Positions 1 to 6,628 of a stretch of DNA of 6,628 nucleotides are shown in pieces. Position numbers and translations under genes: made by a program. Position 1 is the first letter of the stretch, and the number at the start of each line of letters is the position of its first letter. The notes under the pieces were generated by a model that ran no database searches, was not told the DNA's origin, and saw nothing but the letters and a program-made list of their open reading frames with translations. The stretch is from Pseudomonadota bacterium (GTDB lineage Bacteria > Pseudomonadota > Gammaproteobacteria > Burkholderiales > Rhodocyclaceae). The stretch is taken from assembly GCA_023459095.1 (NCBI GenBank), contig JAEWVQ010000169.1, positions 1 to 6,628 on the forward strand, in the 5' to 3' direction.

Positions 1-924
1 GTGCACGCCAGCCCGTCGGTGCGCGCCTTCGCCCGCGAACTCGGCGTCGATCTCGCCCAGGTCAAGGCCAGCGGCCCGAAGAACCGCATCCTCAAGGAAG
101 ACGTCGCCGCCTTCATCAAGGGCGCGATGAGCACCGGCGTGGTGCCGGGCAAGACCCCGGCGGCTGCCGCCGGCGCCAGCCTGGGCGGAGGCCTGGATCT
201 GCTGCCGTGGCCCAAGGTCGATTTCGCCAAGTTCGGCGAAGTCGAGGTCAAGCCGCTGTCCCGCATCAAGAAGATCTCCGGCCAGAACCTCGCCCGCAAC
301 TGGGTGATGATCCCGGCGGTGACCTACCACGAAGACGCCGACATCACCGATCTGGAAGCCTTCCGCGTCCAGATGAACAAGGAATACGAGAAGTCCGGCA
401 AGAAGCTCACCATGCTCGCCTTCATCATCAAGGCCTCGGTGCGCGCGCTGCAGGAATTCCCGGAGTTCAACACCTCGCTCGACGGCGACAATCTGGTCTA
501 CAAGAAGTACTTCAACATCGCCTTTGCGGCCGACACCCCCAACGGCCTGGTCGTGCCGGTGGTGAAGGACGCCGACAAGAAGAGCGTGTTCGAGATCGCC
601 GCCGAAACCGGCGCGCTCGCCAAGAAGGCGCGCGACGGCAAGCTCGGCCCGGCCGACATGTCCGGCGCCTGCTTCACGATCAGCTCGCTGGGCGGCATCG
701 GCGGCACCTACTTCGCGCCCATCGTCAATGCGCCCGAAGTGGCCATCCTCGGCGTCAACAAGTCGGTGATGAAGCCGGTGTGGGACGGCAAGCAGTTCGT
801 GCCGCGCCTCACCCTGCCGATGTCGCTGACCGCCGACCACCGCGTGATCGACGGCGCGCTCGCCACCCGCTTCAACGTCTATCTCGCCCAACTGCTGGCC
901 GACTTCCGTCGGGTCATGCTGTAA
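1..924 (+). CDS. aceF: Pyruvate dehydrogenase E2, dihydrolipoamide acetyltransferase (5'-truncated by window edge)
   Basis: E2 core subunit of the pyruvate dehydrogenase complex, which transfers the acetyl group from lipoyl-lysine to CoA in the cytoplasm. The visible 307 residues begin inside the peripheral-subunit-binding domain (about 1-40, starting HASPSVRAFARELGV), which docks E1/E3. A short Ala/Gly/Pro linker follows (about 41-70), then the full acyltransferase domain (about 75-307). That domain has the E. coli AceF-like stretch RIKKISGQNLARNWVMIP and the catalytic signature DHRVIDG near the C-terminus (His280, Asp284 in visible numbering). The first codon, GTG, is not taken as the real start: the N-terminal lipoyl domain(s) that E2 needs are absent and must lie left of the window. 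The stop codon overlaps the Shine-Dalgarno of lpdA, so the two genes form one operon, presumably with aceE upstream. The AceF-type sequence argues against a 2-oxoglutarate dehydrogenase E2 (sucB). Confidence 0.96.
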   Translation: MHASPSVRAFARELGVDLAQVKASGPKNRILKEDVAAFIKGAMSTGVVPGKTPAAAAGASLGGGLDLLPWPKVDFAKFGEVEVKPLSRIKKISGQNLARNWVMIPAVTYHEDADITDLEAFRVQMNKEYEKSGKKLTMLAFIIKASVRALQEFPEFNTSLDGDNLVYKKYFNIAFAADTPNGLVVPVVKDADKKSVFEIAAETGALAKKARDGKLGPADMSGACFTISSLGGIGGTYFAPIVNAPEVAILGVNKSVMKPVWDGKQFVPRLTLPMSLTADHRVIDGALATRFNVYLAQLLADFRRVML

Positions 925-928
925 GGAG
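923..928 (+). promoter_or_regulatory. Ribosome binding site of lpdA, overlapping the aceF stop codon
   Basis: AAGGAG, a near-consensus Shine-Dalgarno, lies 6 nt before the ATG at 935 and shares its first two bases with the TAA stop of aceF (922-924). This fixes the lpdA start and suggests translational coupling of E2 and E3, which would help keep subunit ratios constant. The coupling is inference; the motif and spacing are visible. Confidence 0.85.
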
Positions 929-934
929 ATCGCC

Positions 935-2713
935 ATGAGCCTCGTTGAAGTGAAGGTTCCGGACATCGGCGATTTCGACTCGGTGCCGGTGATCGAGCTG
1001 TTCGTGAAGGTCGGCGACACCATCAAGGTGGACGACGCGATCTGCACCCTCGAATCCGACAAGGCCACGATGGATGTGCCCTCGTCGGCCGCCGGCGTGG
1101 TCAGGGAAGTGCTGGTCAAGGTCGGCGACAAGGTCGGCGAAGGCGCGGTGCTGCTCAAGGTGGAAGCCGCCGGCGAAGCTGCCGCGGCCCCCGCTCCGGC
1201 CGCCGCCCCGGCCCCGGCGGCAGCGCCCGCCGCTGCAGCGGTGGCGGCCCCGGCCGCCGCCAGCCACGCCGGCAGTGCCGACGTCGAGTACGACATGGTG
1301 GTGCTCGGCGCCGGCCCCGGCGGCTACTCGGCCGCCTTCCGCGCCGCCGACCTCGGTCTCAGGACCGCGATCATCGAGCGTTATGCGACGCTGGGCGGCG
1401 TGTGCCTGAACGTCGGCTGCATCCCGTCCAAGGCGCTGCTGCATGTCGCCGCGGTCATCGAGGAAGCGGAGCACGTCGGTACCGCCGGCATCAGCTTCGC
1501 CAAGCCCACGGTCGATGTCGATGCGTTGCGCAAGCACAAGGACGGCGTGATCGGCAAGCTCACCGGCGGGCTGGCCGGCATGGCCAAGGCGCGCAAGGTG
1601 GACGTGATCCGCGGCTACGGCAGCTTCCTTGACCCGCATCACCTCGAGGTCGAGGAAACCACCGGCAACGCCCAGGACAAGACCGGCGCGAAGAAGGTGG
1701 TGAAGTTCAAGCAGTGCATCATCGCCGCAGGCAGCGCCGCGGTGCACCTGCCCTTCATCCCGCGCGACCCGCGCATCGTCGACTCCACCGGCGCGCTCGA
1801 ACTGCGTCAGGTGCCGGGCAAGATGCTGGTCATCGGTGGCGGCATCATCGGCCTCGAAATGGCCACGGTGTATTCCACGCTGGGCGCGCGCATCGACGTC
1901 GTCGAAATGCTCGACGGCCTGATGCAGGGTCCGGACCGCGATGCGGTCAAGGTGTGGGAAAAGCAGAACGCCCACCGCTTCGACAAGGTCATGCTCAAGA
2001 CCAAGACCGTGGCCGTCGAGGCCAAGGACGACGGCCTGTGGGTCAAGTTCGAAGGCGAAGGCGCACCTGCCGAGCCGGTGCGCTACGACATGATCCTGCA
2101 GTCGGCGGGCCGCTCGCCCAACGGCAACAAGATCGCCGCCGACAAGGCGGGCGTGGTGGTCGGCGAGCGCGGCTTCATCCCGGTGGATGCGCAGATGCGC
2201 ACCAACGTGCCGCACATCTTCGCCATCGGCGACATCGTCGGCCAGCCCATGCTCGCCCACAAGGCGGTGCACGAGGCCCACGTCGCGGCGGAAGTCGCGG
2301 CGGGTCACAAGGCGGCCTTCGACGCCACCGTGATTCCGGGCGTGGCCTACACCCATCCGGAAGTGGCCTGGGTCGGCTACACCGAAGCCCAGGCCAAGGC
2401 CGAGGGCAAGAAGGTCGAGGTGGCGAAGTTCCCCTGGGCCGCATCGGGCCGCGCAATCGCCAACGGCGCCGACTACGGCTTCACCAAGCTGATCTTCGAC
2501 GCCGAGACCCACCGCGTGATCGGCGGCACCATCGTCGGGCCGTCTGCCGGCGACATGATCGGCGAGGTCTGCCTGGCGATCGAGATGGGCGCCGACGCGG
2601 TCGACATCGGCAAGACCATCCACCCGCACCCGACCCTGGGCGAAACCGTGGGCATGGCGGCCGAAGTGGCGCACGGCAGCTGCACCGATCTGCCGCCGAT
2701 GCGCAAGAAGTAA
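935..2713 (+). CDS. lpdA: Dihydrolipoamide dehydrogenase (E3) with an N-terminal lipoyl domain
   Basis: FAD-dependent E3 of the pyruvate dehydrogenase complex, which reoxidises dihydrolipoyl groups and reduces NAD+. Complete, 592 residues against about 475 for a plain E3. The extra N-terminus is a lipoyl domain (about 2-77) with lipoylation motif ESDKATM (Lys43), followed by an Ala/Pro-rich flexible linker (about 78-115). The E3 body has the FAD-binding motif GAGPGG (125-130) with Glu148 ending the second strand, the redox-active disulfide in GGVCLNVGCIPSK (Cys157, Cys162), the NAD-binding motif GGGIIG (301-306), the second FAD motif TNVPHIFAIGD (423-433), and the C-terminal catalytic pair in HPHPTLGE (His565, Glu570). 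All expected catalytic residues are present. The ATG at 935 is supported by a strong Shine-Dalgarno. Fused lipoyl-E3 proteins are known in betaproteobacteria (Ralstonia PdhL, Neisseria P64k), so this form belongs with the PDH operon rather than the 2-oxoglutarate dehydrogenase operon. Confidence 0.97.
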   Translation: MSLVEVKVPDIGDFDSVPVIELFVKVGDTIKVDDAICTLESDKATMDVPSSAAGVVREVLVKVGDKVGEGAVLLKVEAAGEAAAAPAPAAAPAPAAAPAAAAVAAPAAASHAGSADVEYDMVVLGAGPGGYSAAFRAADLGLRTAIIERYATLGGVCLNVGCIPSKALLHVAAVIEEAEHVGTAGISFAKPTVDVDALRKHKDGVIGKLTGGLAGMAKARKVDVIRGYGSFLDPHHLEVEETTGNAQDKTGAKKVVKFKQCIIAAGSAAVHLPFIPRDPRIVDSTGALELRQVPGKMLVIGGGIIGLEMATVYSTLGARIDVVEMLDGLMQGPDRDAVKVWEKQNAHRFDKVMLKTKTVAVEAKDDGLWVKFEGEGAPAEPVRYDMILQSAGRSPNGNKIAADKAGVVVGERGFIPVDAQMRTNVPHIFAIGDIVGQPMLAHKAVHEAHVAAEVAAGHKAAFDATVIPGVAYTHPEVAWVGYTEAQAKAEGKKVEVAKFPWAASGRAIANGADYGFTKLIFDAETHRVIGGTIVGPSAGDMIGEVCLAIEMGADAVDIGKTIHPHPTLGETVGMAAEVAHGSCTDLPPMRKK

Positions 2714-2740
2714 GCCCCCGCCCAATCGCCGCAGCCGCAC

Positions 2741-2774
2741 ACGGGCCGCCCTCGTCCAGCACGGGGCGGCCCGT
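2741..2774 (+). terminator. GC-rich hairpin between convergent genes, probable terminator
   Basis: Perfect 11-bp inverted repeat: 2741-2751 (ACGGGCCGCCC) pairs with 2764-2774 (GGGCGGCCCGT) around a 12-nt loop. It starts 27 nt after the lpdA stop and is followed on the plus strand by TTCT, a poor U-tract. On the minus strand it begins 2 nt after the stop of the large regulator gene. It therefore sits where a shared bidirectional terminator is expected. The weak U-run makes intrinsic termination less certain; it may also act as a 3'-end stabilising hairpin. Confidence 0.65.
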
Positions 2775-2776
2775 TC

Positions 2777-5700
2777 TCATGACCCCGCCGCCTGTCGCCG
2801 CGGTACGGCCCCGACGCCACCGCGCACGGCAAGCGCATCGAAGCGCGCCAGCAGGCCCAGCGCCTGCTGTTTTCGCGCCAGCGCGCGGGCGCGGCGGCGG
2901 TAGCGGCGGGCCTCGGCCAAGTCGCCCTGGCGGCGCAGGCACTCCGCCTTCTGCCACAGCAGATCGGACAGGCAATAGCGGGTTTCGTTGGACTCGGCTT
3001 CGGCGATGGTGGCGTCCAGCAGGGGCAGCGCCTGTGCCCAGGCATCGCCATGCGCGAGCAGCGCATGGATGGCGATCCAGCGCGCGGTGGTGACCCCGGA
3101 ATCGTAGGCCGTCTGCATCGCCGCGGCGGCGTCGAACAAGGCGGCGGTGTCGGCCAGGCGCCGTTCACGCGCGGCCACCCAGGCCAGGAACAGCGTGTTG
3201 ACGCTCTCCCACAGCGGAAAGCCGTGCTGGCGTGCCAGCGCCTGCGCTTCGGAGGACAGGCGGCGCACCGCGGTCTCGTCCTCCCGGCACCAATGCACGC
3301 CCGCGGCGAAGGTCAGCGCGAAGCACAGCGCGTGCATGCGCCGCCCGGCGCGCGCCTGCGCCACGCCCTCGGCGGCCACCCGGCACGCACCGCGTTCGTC
3401 GCCGAGAAACCACAAGGTCCAGCCCAGGAAGGCGCGGCAGGTGATTGCCGGATCGTCAACACTGAAGCGCGCGCGCGCCGGCGGCGCGATCTGGCGTGCC
3501 AACACCACGCCGCGCTCCTGCCAGTCGCGCGCGGCACGCAGCTGGCCGCGCCAGAACAGGGAGTTGCCGAGCGCGAAGTCGGCCATGAGCGCTTCCTGCG
3601 GAGTCTCCGCCAGCGCCTCCAGGCGCCAGGCGATGTCCAGCCCCTCGAACACGCCCTGCGAACGGCCGCCGCCACCCATGTAGCGCCCGCTCAAGGCCGC
3701 GAACAACTGGTGGCGATGCGCCGGGGTGTCGGCGGGCGCGGCCTCCAGCGCATTCAGCGCCGCGGTGAACTGCTCGTAGGCCAACGCCGAACCGAAGCCT
3801 TCCGCCAGTTGCGCCGCGCTCCCCAGGCACATGCGCAGCGCGATCAGTTCATTGCCCTCGCGCCCCTGCCCGCCCTGCCGCTGCAGGCAGGCCAGGGCCT
3901 CGGCGAAGCCGTACTGGGCATCGGCGGCAAACTCCGCCGCCATTGCCTGCTCGCCCGCCCGCCGCCACCACGCCGCAGCCTCCGTCCACTGCCGGGCCTG
4001 CGCGAACTGCCGGGCCACCGCCTGCGCGGCGCCCCCCTGCTCGGCAAGCACACGCGCCGCCGCCCGGTGCAGGGCGCAGGCCTGGGCCTCGGGCAGACCG
4101 GCGTAGGCAGCATCGCGGATCAGGGCATGGGCGAAGGCGTAGGTCTCGCCGCCCGCCCGGGTCACCAGGCGCTGACGCAAGGCGACGCCGAGCGCCGCAC
4201 GCAGATCCGTCTCCGGCAGCAGCGCCTTGAGTTGCGTCAGGCTGAAGCGCTCACCGAGCACCGCCGCCGCGCCTAGCGCCTGCCGCGCACTGCCCAGGCG
4301 GGCAAGCTCGGCCTGCAGCAGTTCGTCGATGGTCCGCCGGTGATGGCCGCCTTCGAGCCGGCTCCTGACCAGGCGCTCGATGAATAGCGGCACCCCACCG
4401 CTGGCCTCGGCAATGCGCCGGCGCTCGGCGGGCGCGATCGCATCGGCATCGTCGTGGGCCGCCACCAGCGCCAGCGCCTCGTCCCTGGCCATCGGCGCCA
4501 GCTCGAAATGCCGCGTGCGTTCGGCCGGACAAGCCGGGGCCGCGCCGGGGCGGCTGGCCAGCAGCAGAAGCACGCGCTGTCCGTCGAGACCGCGCATGAA
4601 CAGACCGAGCAATTCGAGCGTGGTGTGGTCGCACCAGTGCAGATCGTCGACCACCAGCAGCAGCGGGGCCTTGCCCAGCCAGGCGCCGAACATCTCGATC
4701 ACCGCGCCGAACACCGCGTCCTTGGCGGCAGGCGCCGTCTGCCCCGGCGCGCCGAACAGGTCCAGCACGATGCCGCGGCTGGCCTCGGGCAGCGCCGCGA
4801 ACTCGTCCTCAAGATGGCGACGCACGTGTTCGCGCCGCTGCGCGGCATCGGCGTCGGCGTTGGCCGCCTCCGCAAGCACGCCCAGCACCGGAGCCAGCGG
4901 CTGATGCTGCGACTCGAGGCGGCAGGCCAGGCGGCGCACCTGGCCGCCGGACGCCGCCACCCGCCGCGCCAGCTCCGCGGTCAGGCAGGTCTTGCCCAGG
5001 CCGGCGGCGCCTTGCACGAGCGCGACGCGTGCGTCGCCGGCACATGCGGCGCGCCACAGGCCGAGCAGCTCGTCCAACAGCCCGTCGCGGCCGACGAAGG
5101 CCGCAACGGGCGCCGCGGGGGCCTCACCGGTCGCGACTGGCATCTGCGGCGCCCGCAGCCGGAACAGCGCCAGCGCGCCGCCCGCCGCTGCGCATTCGCG
5201 CCTACCCTGGGCATCGAAGGCAAACGCCTCGCCCGCCTGCAGCACCACCGCCTCCGGCGCGAGGAGTTCGCCCAGCCGCGCCATCCAGCCCAGCTGCATG
5301 GCCAGATCGGGGGCCTCGCCGAGCAGCGCGGGCGCGGCTTCGCCGGCCTGCACCAGCACACGCCCGGTACTCACCCCCAGGCGCGCCGTGCCGCAACGCC
5401 CCAGCACCTCGATGGCGGCATGCAGTGCGCGCGCCACCGAGCGCTCGCTGTCCGCCCCCAGGCCGAACACTGCGAGTACGCCCCGCCCCAGTTGCGGCTG
5501 CAGGCTGCCCCCCCACTGCGCGATCACCGCGCGCCATCCCTCCATGGCGAACGCGCCCGCTCGGTCGCCGTCCCCGCGCCCGGGGGACGGCTCGGGCAGG
5601 CAGTACAGCAGGGTCAGCCAGCGCCATTCGCTGAAGCGCGCCGGCAGGGGGCGCCCGCCCTCGCCTTCCGCCTCGGCGCGCAGGCGCGCCAGCGCCACGC

Positions 5701-6436
5701 CCGGCAGCGTCCCCAGTTCCTGCCGCAGCCGGGCGGCAAAAGCATCGTGGCAGGCCAGCACCGCGCGCCGTTCGCCGTTTTCCAGCAGCAGCGTCATCAG
5801 CCAGTGGGCGTAGCCTTCGTCGAGCGGCTGCCACGCCAGCAGGCGCCGCGCCAGGGCGATGGCGCCGCCCAGGTCGCCGGTCTCGCGGCGGCGCCTGCTC
5901 GCGCGCTCCAGCAGGGCGCCGCCCTGCTCGGCCAGGTGCCGGCGCATGCCTTGCAGCCAGCCGTCGAAGGCGGGCGACTCGGGGAACTCGAGGCCGGCGA
6001 GGAGAACATCCAGGGCGCTTGCCAGCGCCTCACCGGCCTCACCGTCCTCGCCGCCTGCGCCTGCCCTCTCCAGCACCGCCAGGTCCAGCCACACCGCGGC
6101 CTCGGTGTCGAGACCGATCAAATCCCCGTCGATGCGCAGCGGTGCGCAGTCCGGCGCCACGTTCACGGCGCGGCGCAGATCGGTGACGACCTGACGCAGG
6201 TTGGTGCGCGCAGCGGACGCATCGAGCGCCGGCCACAGCAGCGCCGCCAGCTCGTCGCGGCGGTGCCAGCGTCCGGCGGGCAGCGCCAGATAGGCGAGCA
6301 GGGCCAGGCCCTTGCGGTACTTCAGGGGCCGCGCGCGCGCGGGCACTCCGCATTCGATGCGTGCCCGGCCGAGGAGCCGGATGCGCAATGCAGGCAGGCC
6401 TGCGCCCAGCTCGGCCACAGGAGGATCGACAGCCAT
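2777..6436 (-). CDS. SARP/BTAD-type transcriptional regulator with pseudo-cyclase domain, STAND AAA ATPase and TPR-like C-terminus
   Basis: Predicted cytoplasmic ATP-dependent transcription factor of 1219 residues; ligand and targets unknown. Domains in order: OmpR/SARP-type winged helix (about 17-107, with RRDELAALLWP and NLRQVVTDLRRAV); BTAD helical domain (about 112-255); class III nucleotide-cyclase-like domain (about 271-427); AAA/STAND ATPase (about 445-690) with Walker A GAAGLGKT (476-483), Walker B LLLVVDD (592-598) and GVPLFIERLV (681-690); the family-typical YAFAHALIRDAAYAGL (766-781); then a long TPR-like helical region (about 795-1195). The cyclase-like domain lacks both metal-binding Asp (Leu280, Arg318) and the transition-state Asn/Arg (Asp377, Gln381), so catalysis is unlikely. 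No LuxR-type HTH is seen at the C-terminus, leaving the N-terminal winged helix as the only evident DNA-binding module. The ATG at 6436 has no clear Shine-Dalgarno, but an in-frame stop lies about 50 nt upstream and domain homology begins near residue 17. The gene is convergent with lpdA and separated from it by a hairpin, so a link to pyruvate metabolism is not implied. Domain calls are from motif recognition; confidence is high for winged helix/BTAD/ATPase and moderate for the cyclase-like fold and TPR boundaries. Confidence 0.93.
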   Translation of the reverse strand: MAVDPPVAELGAGLPALRIRLLGRARIECGVPARARPLKYRKGLALLAYLALPAGRWHRRDELAALLWPALDASAARTNLRQVVTDLRRAVNVAPDCAPLRIDGDLIGLDTEAAVWLDLAVLERAGAGGEDGEAGEALASALDVLLAGLEFPESPAFDGWLQGMRRHLAEQGGALLERASRRRRETGDLGGAIALARRLLAWQPLDEGYAHWLMTLLLENGERRAVLACHDAFAARLRQELGTLPGVALARLRAEAEGEGGRPLPARFSEWRWLTLLYCLPEPSPGRGDGDRAGAFAMEGWRAVIAQWGGSLQPQLGRGVLAVFGLGADSERSVARALHAAIEVLGRCGTARLGVSTGRVLVQAGEAAPALLGEAPDLAMQLGWMARLGELLAPEAVVLQAGEAFAFDAQGRRECAAAGGALALFRLRAPQMPVATGEAPAAPVAAFVGRDGLLDELLGLWRAACAGDARVALVQGAAGLGKTCLTAELARRVAASGGQVRRLACRLESQHQPLAPVLGVLAEAANADADAAQRREHVRRHLEDEFAALPEASRGIVLDLFGAPGQTAPAAKDAVFGAVIEMFGAWLGKAPLLLVVDDLHWCDHTTLELLGLFMRGLDGQRVLLLLASRPGAAPACPAERTRHFELAPMARDEALALVAAHDDADAIAPAERRRIAEASGGVPLFIERLVRSRLEGGHHRRTIDELLQAELARLGSARQALGAAAVLGERFSLTQLKALLPETDLRAALGVALRQRLVTRAGGETYAFAHALIRDAAYAGLPEAQACALHRAAARVLAEQGGAAQAVARQFAQARQWTEAAAWWRRAGEQAMAAEFAADAQYGFAEALACLQRQGGQGREGNELIALRMCLGSAAQLAEGFGSALAYEQFTAALNALEAAPADTPAHRHQLFAALSGRYMGGGGRSQGVFEGLDIAWRLEALAETPQEALMADFALGNSLFWRGQLRAARDWQERGVVLARQIAPPARARFSVDDPAITCRAFLGWTLWFLGDERGACRVAAEGVAQARAGRRMHALCFALTFAAGVHWCREDETAVRRLSSEAQALARQHGFPLWESVNTLFLAWVAARERRLADTAALFDAAAAMQTAYDSGVTTARWIAIHALLAHGDAWAQALPLLDATIAEAESNETRYCLSDLLWQKAECLRRQGDLAEARRYRRRARALARKQQALGLLARFDALAVRGGVGAVPRRQAAGS

Positions 6437-6492
6437 GCGAAGAGATGCCAGTTGGAATGAACGGCGTGCATCGTAACAAATGCTCCCGGACT

Positions 6493-6514
6493 TCTTACGC
6501 CGCTCTTACGCCGG
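6493..6514. promoter_or_regulatory. Two tandem 11-bp direct repeats, candidate operator for the SARP-type regulator
   Basis: TCTTACGCCGC (6493-6503) is followed immediately by TCTTACGCCGG (6504-6514), 10 of 11 bases identical. The pair lies 57-78 bp upstream of the regulator's ATG and 73-94 bp before the possible divergent start at 6588. Proteins with the OmpR/PhoB/SARP winged helix typically bind direct repeats with an 11-bp period, one helical turn, so the spacing fits the fold encoded next door. That it is this regulator's site is inference. Confidence 0.5.
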
Positions 6515-6587
6515 TCGCACACATTGTCCTGCGTCCGGCCTGCCGGCCTGCCCTTCGGCTGCCCCCTTCACCGCGCCTTCATCGAAC

Positions 6588-6628
6588 ATGACGAGCACGC
6601 CCCTTGCCCGCCGCCCCCGCCACCGCTC
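6588..6628 (+). CDS. Possible start of a divergent gene, cut by the window end
   Basis: An ATG at 6588 opens a reading frame that stays open to the last base, 13 full codons (MTSTPLARRPRHR), with mostly G or C at third positions like the neighbours. It is divergent from the regulator across a 151-nt gap containing the 11-bp repeats, the usual place for a regulator's target gene. No convincing Shine-Dalgarno precedes it, and the visible peptide is too short and basic to assign to a family. The true start could lie elsewhere, or the frame could be chance in GC-rich DNA. Confidence 0.3.
   Translation, partial: MTSTPLARRPRHR

Noticed and set aside
1..3. GTG at the first base as the start codon of aceF
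   Set aside because: The frame opens in the middle of the subunit-binding domain and lacks lipoyl domains. The codon is an internal Val at the window edge.
1166..1279. Repetitive GCC/CCG-rich stretch inside lpdA
   Set aside because: It encodes the Ala/Pro-rich flexible linker between lipoyl and E3 domains, so the repetition is explained by the protein.
914..2740. 608-codon open frame antisense to lpdA
   Set aside because: Its product is His/Arg/Asp/Gly-rich low-complexity sequence without recognisable motifs, typical of the antisense frame of a GC-rich gene. The plus strand has every E3 motif.
4454..6460. 668-codon plus-strand open frame antisense to the regulator
   Set aside because: Composition is Gln/Arg/His/Ala-rich with no domain signal, and the minus strand encodes a coherent multidomain protein over the same span. 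The same reasoning removes the 408-codon frame at 3050-4276.
6466..6480. TACGAT on the minus strand as a -10 box for the regulator gene
   Set aside because: Only 4 of 6 bases match TATAAT, and no -35-like hexamer lies 16-18 bp upstream. Such a match is expected by chance.
6322..6522. Minus-strand frame whose ATG at 6471 gives a peptide resembling a signal peptide (hydrophobic LFAWLSILLWP then WAQAC)
   Set aside because: It overlaps the regulator's N-terminus in another frame and ends inside it with Arg/Pro-rich sequence. The winged-helix homology from regulator residue 17 fixes the real frame. A short overlapping leader peptide cannot be fully excluded, because a weak GGGAG lies 11 nt upstream, but nothing supports it.
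6535..6550. Tandem 8-bp repeat CCGGCCTG x2
   Set aside because: Pure GC-rich sequence of this kind arises easily in this composition. It has no partner, no spacing rule and no link to a known site.

Overview
The window is GC-rich, densely coding bacterial DNA with strong G/C preference at third codon positions. It most likely comes from a betaproteobacterium, possibly of the Azoarcus/Thauera type. That placement is an inference from the E. coli-type pyruvate dehydrogenase E2 followed directly by an E3 with its own N-terminal lipoyl domain. This arrangement is known from Ralstonia (PdhL) and Neisseria (P64k).

Left part (1-2713, plus strand): the end of a pyruvate dehydrogenase operon. The 3' part of aceF (E2, dihydrolipoamide acetyltransferase) enters from the left edge. 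It is followed after 10 nt by a complete lipoyl-domain-bearing dihydrolipoamide dehydrogenase (E3, lpdA). E1 (aceE) and the E2 lipoyl domain(s) would lie to the left. E2 moves the acetyl group from lipoate to CoA, and E3 reoxidises dihydrolipoate with FAD and NAD+. A perfect 11-bp GC-rich hairpin (2741-2774) lies between lpdA and the next gene.

Middle and right part (2777-6436, minus strand): one large gene, convergent to lpdA, for a 1219-residue regulator. In order it has a SARP/OmpR-type winged helix, a BTAD domain, a class III nucleotide-cyclase-like domain that has lost its recognisable catalytic residues, a STAND-type AAA ATPase with intact Walker A and B motifs, and a long TPR-like helical C-terminus with no recognisable C-terminal DNA-binding domain. 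It reads as a signal-integrating, ATP-dependent transcription factor. Its ligand and targets cannot be read from the sequence.

Right edge (6437-6628): a 151-nt gap separates the regulator from a possible divergent gene starting at 6588, of which only 13 codons are visible. The gap holds two adjacent near-identical 11-bp direct repeats (6493-6514). An 11-bp period is what SARP/PhoB/OmpR winged-helix proteins typically recognise, so this is a candidate operator for the regulator itself, the divergent gene, or both.

The most notable content is the regulator's architecture with its pseudo-cyclase domain and the associated 11-bp repeat. The pyruvate dehydrogenase part is conventional for the group.
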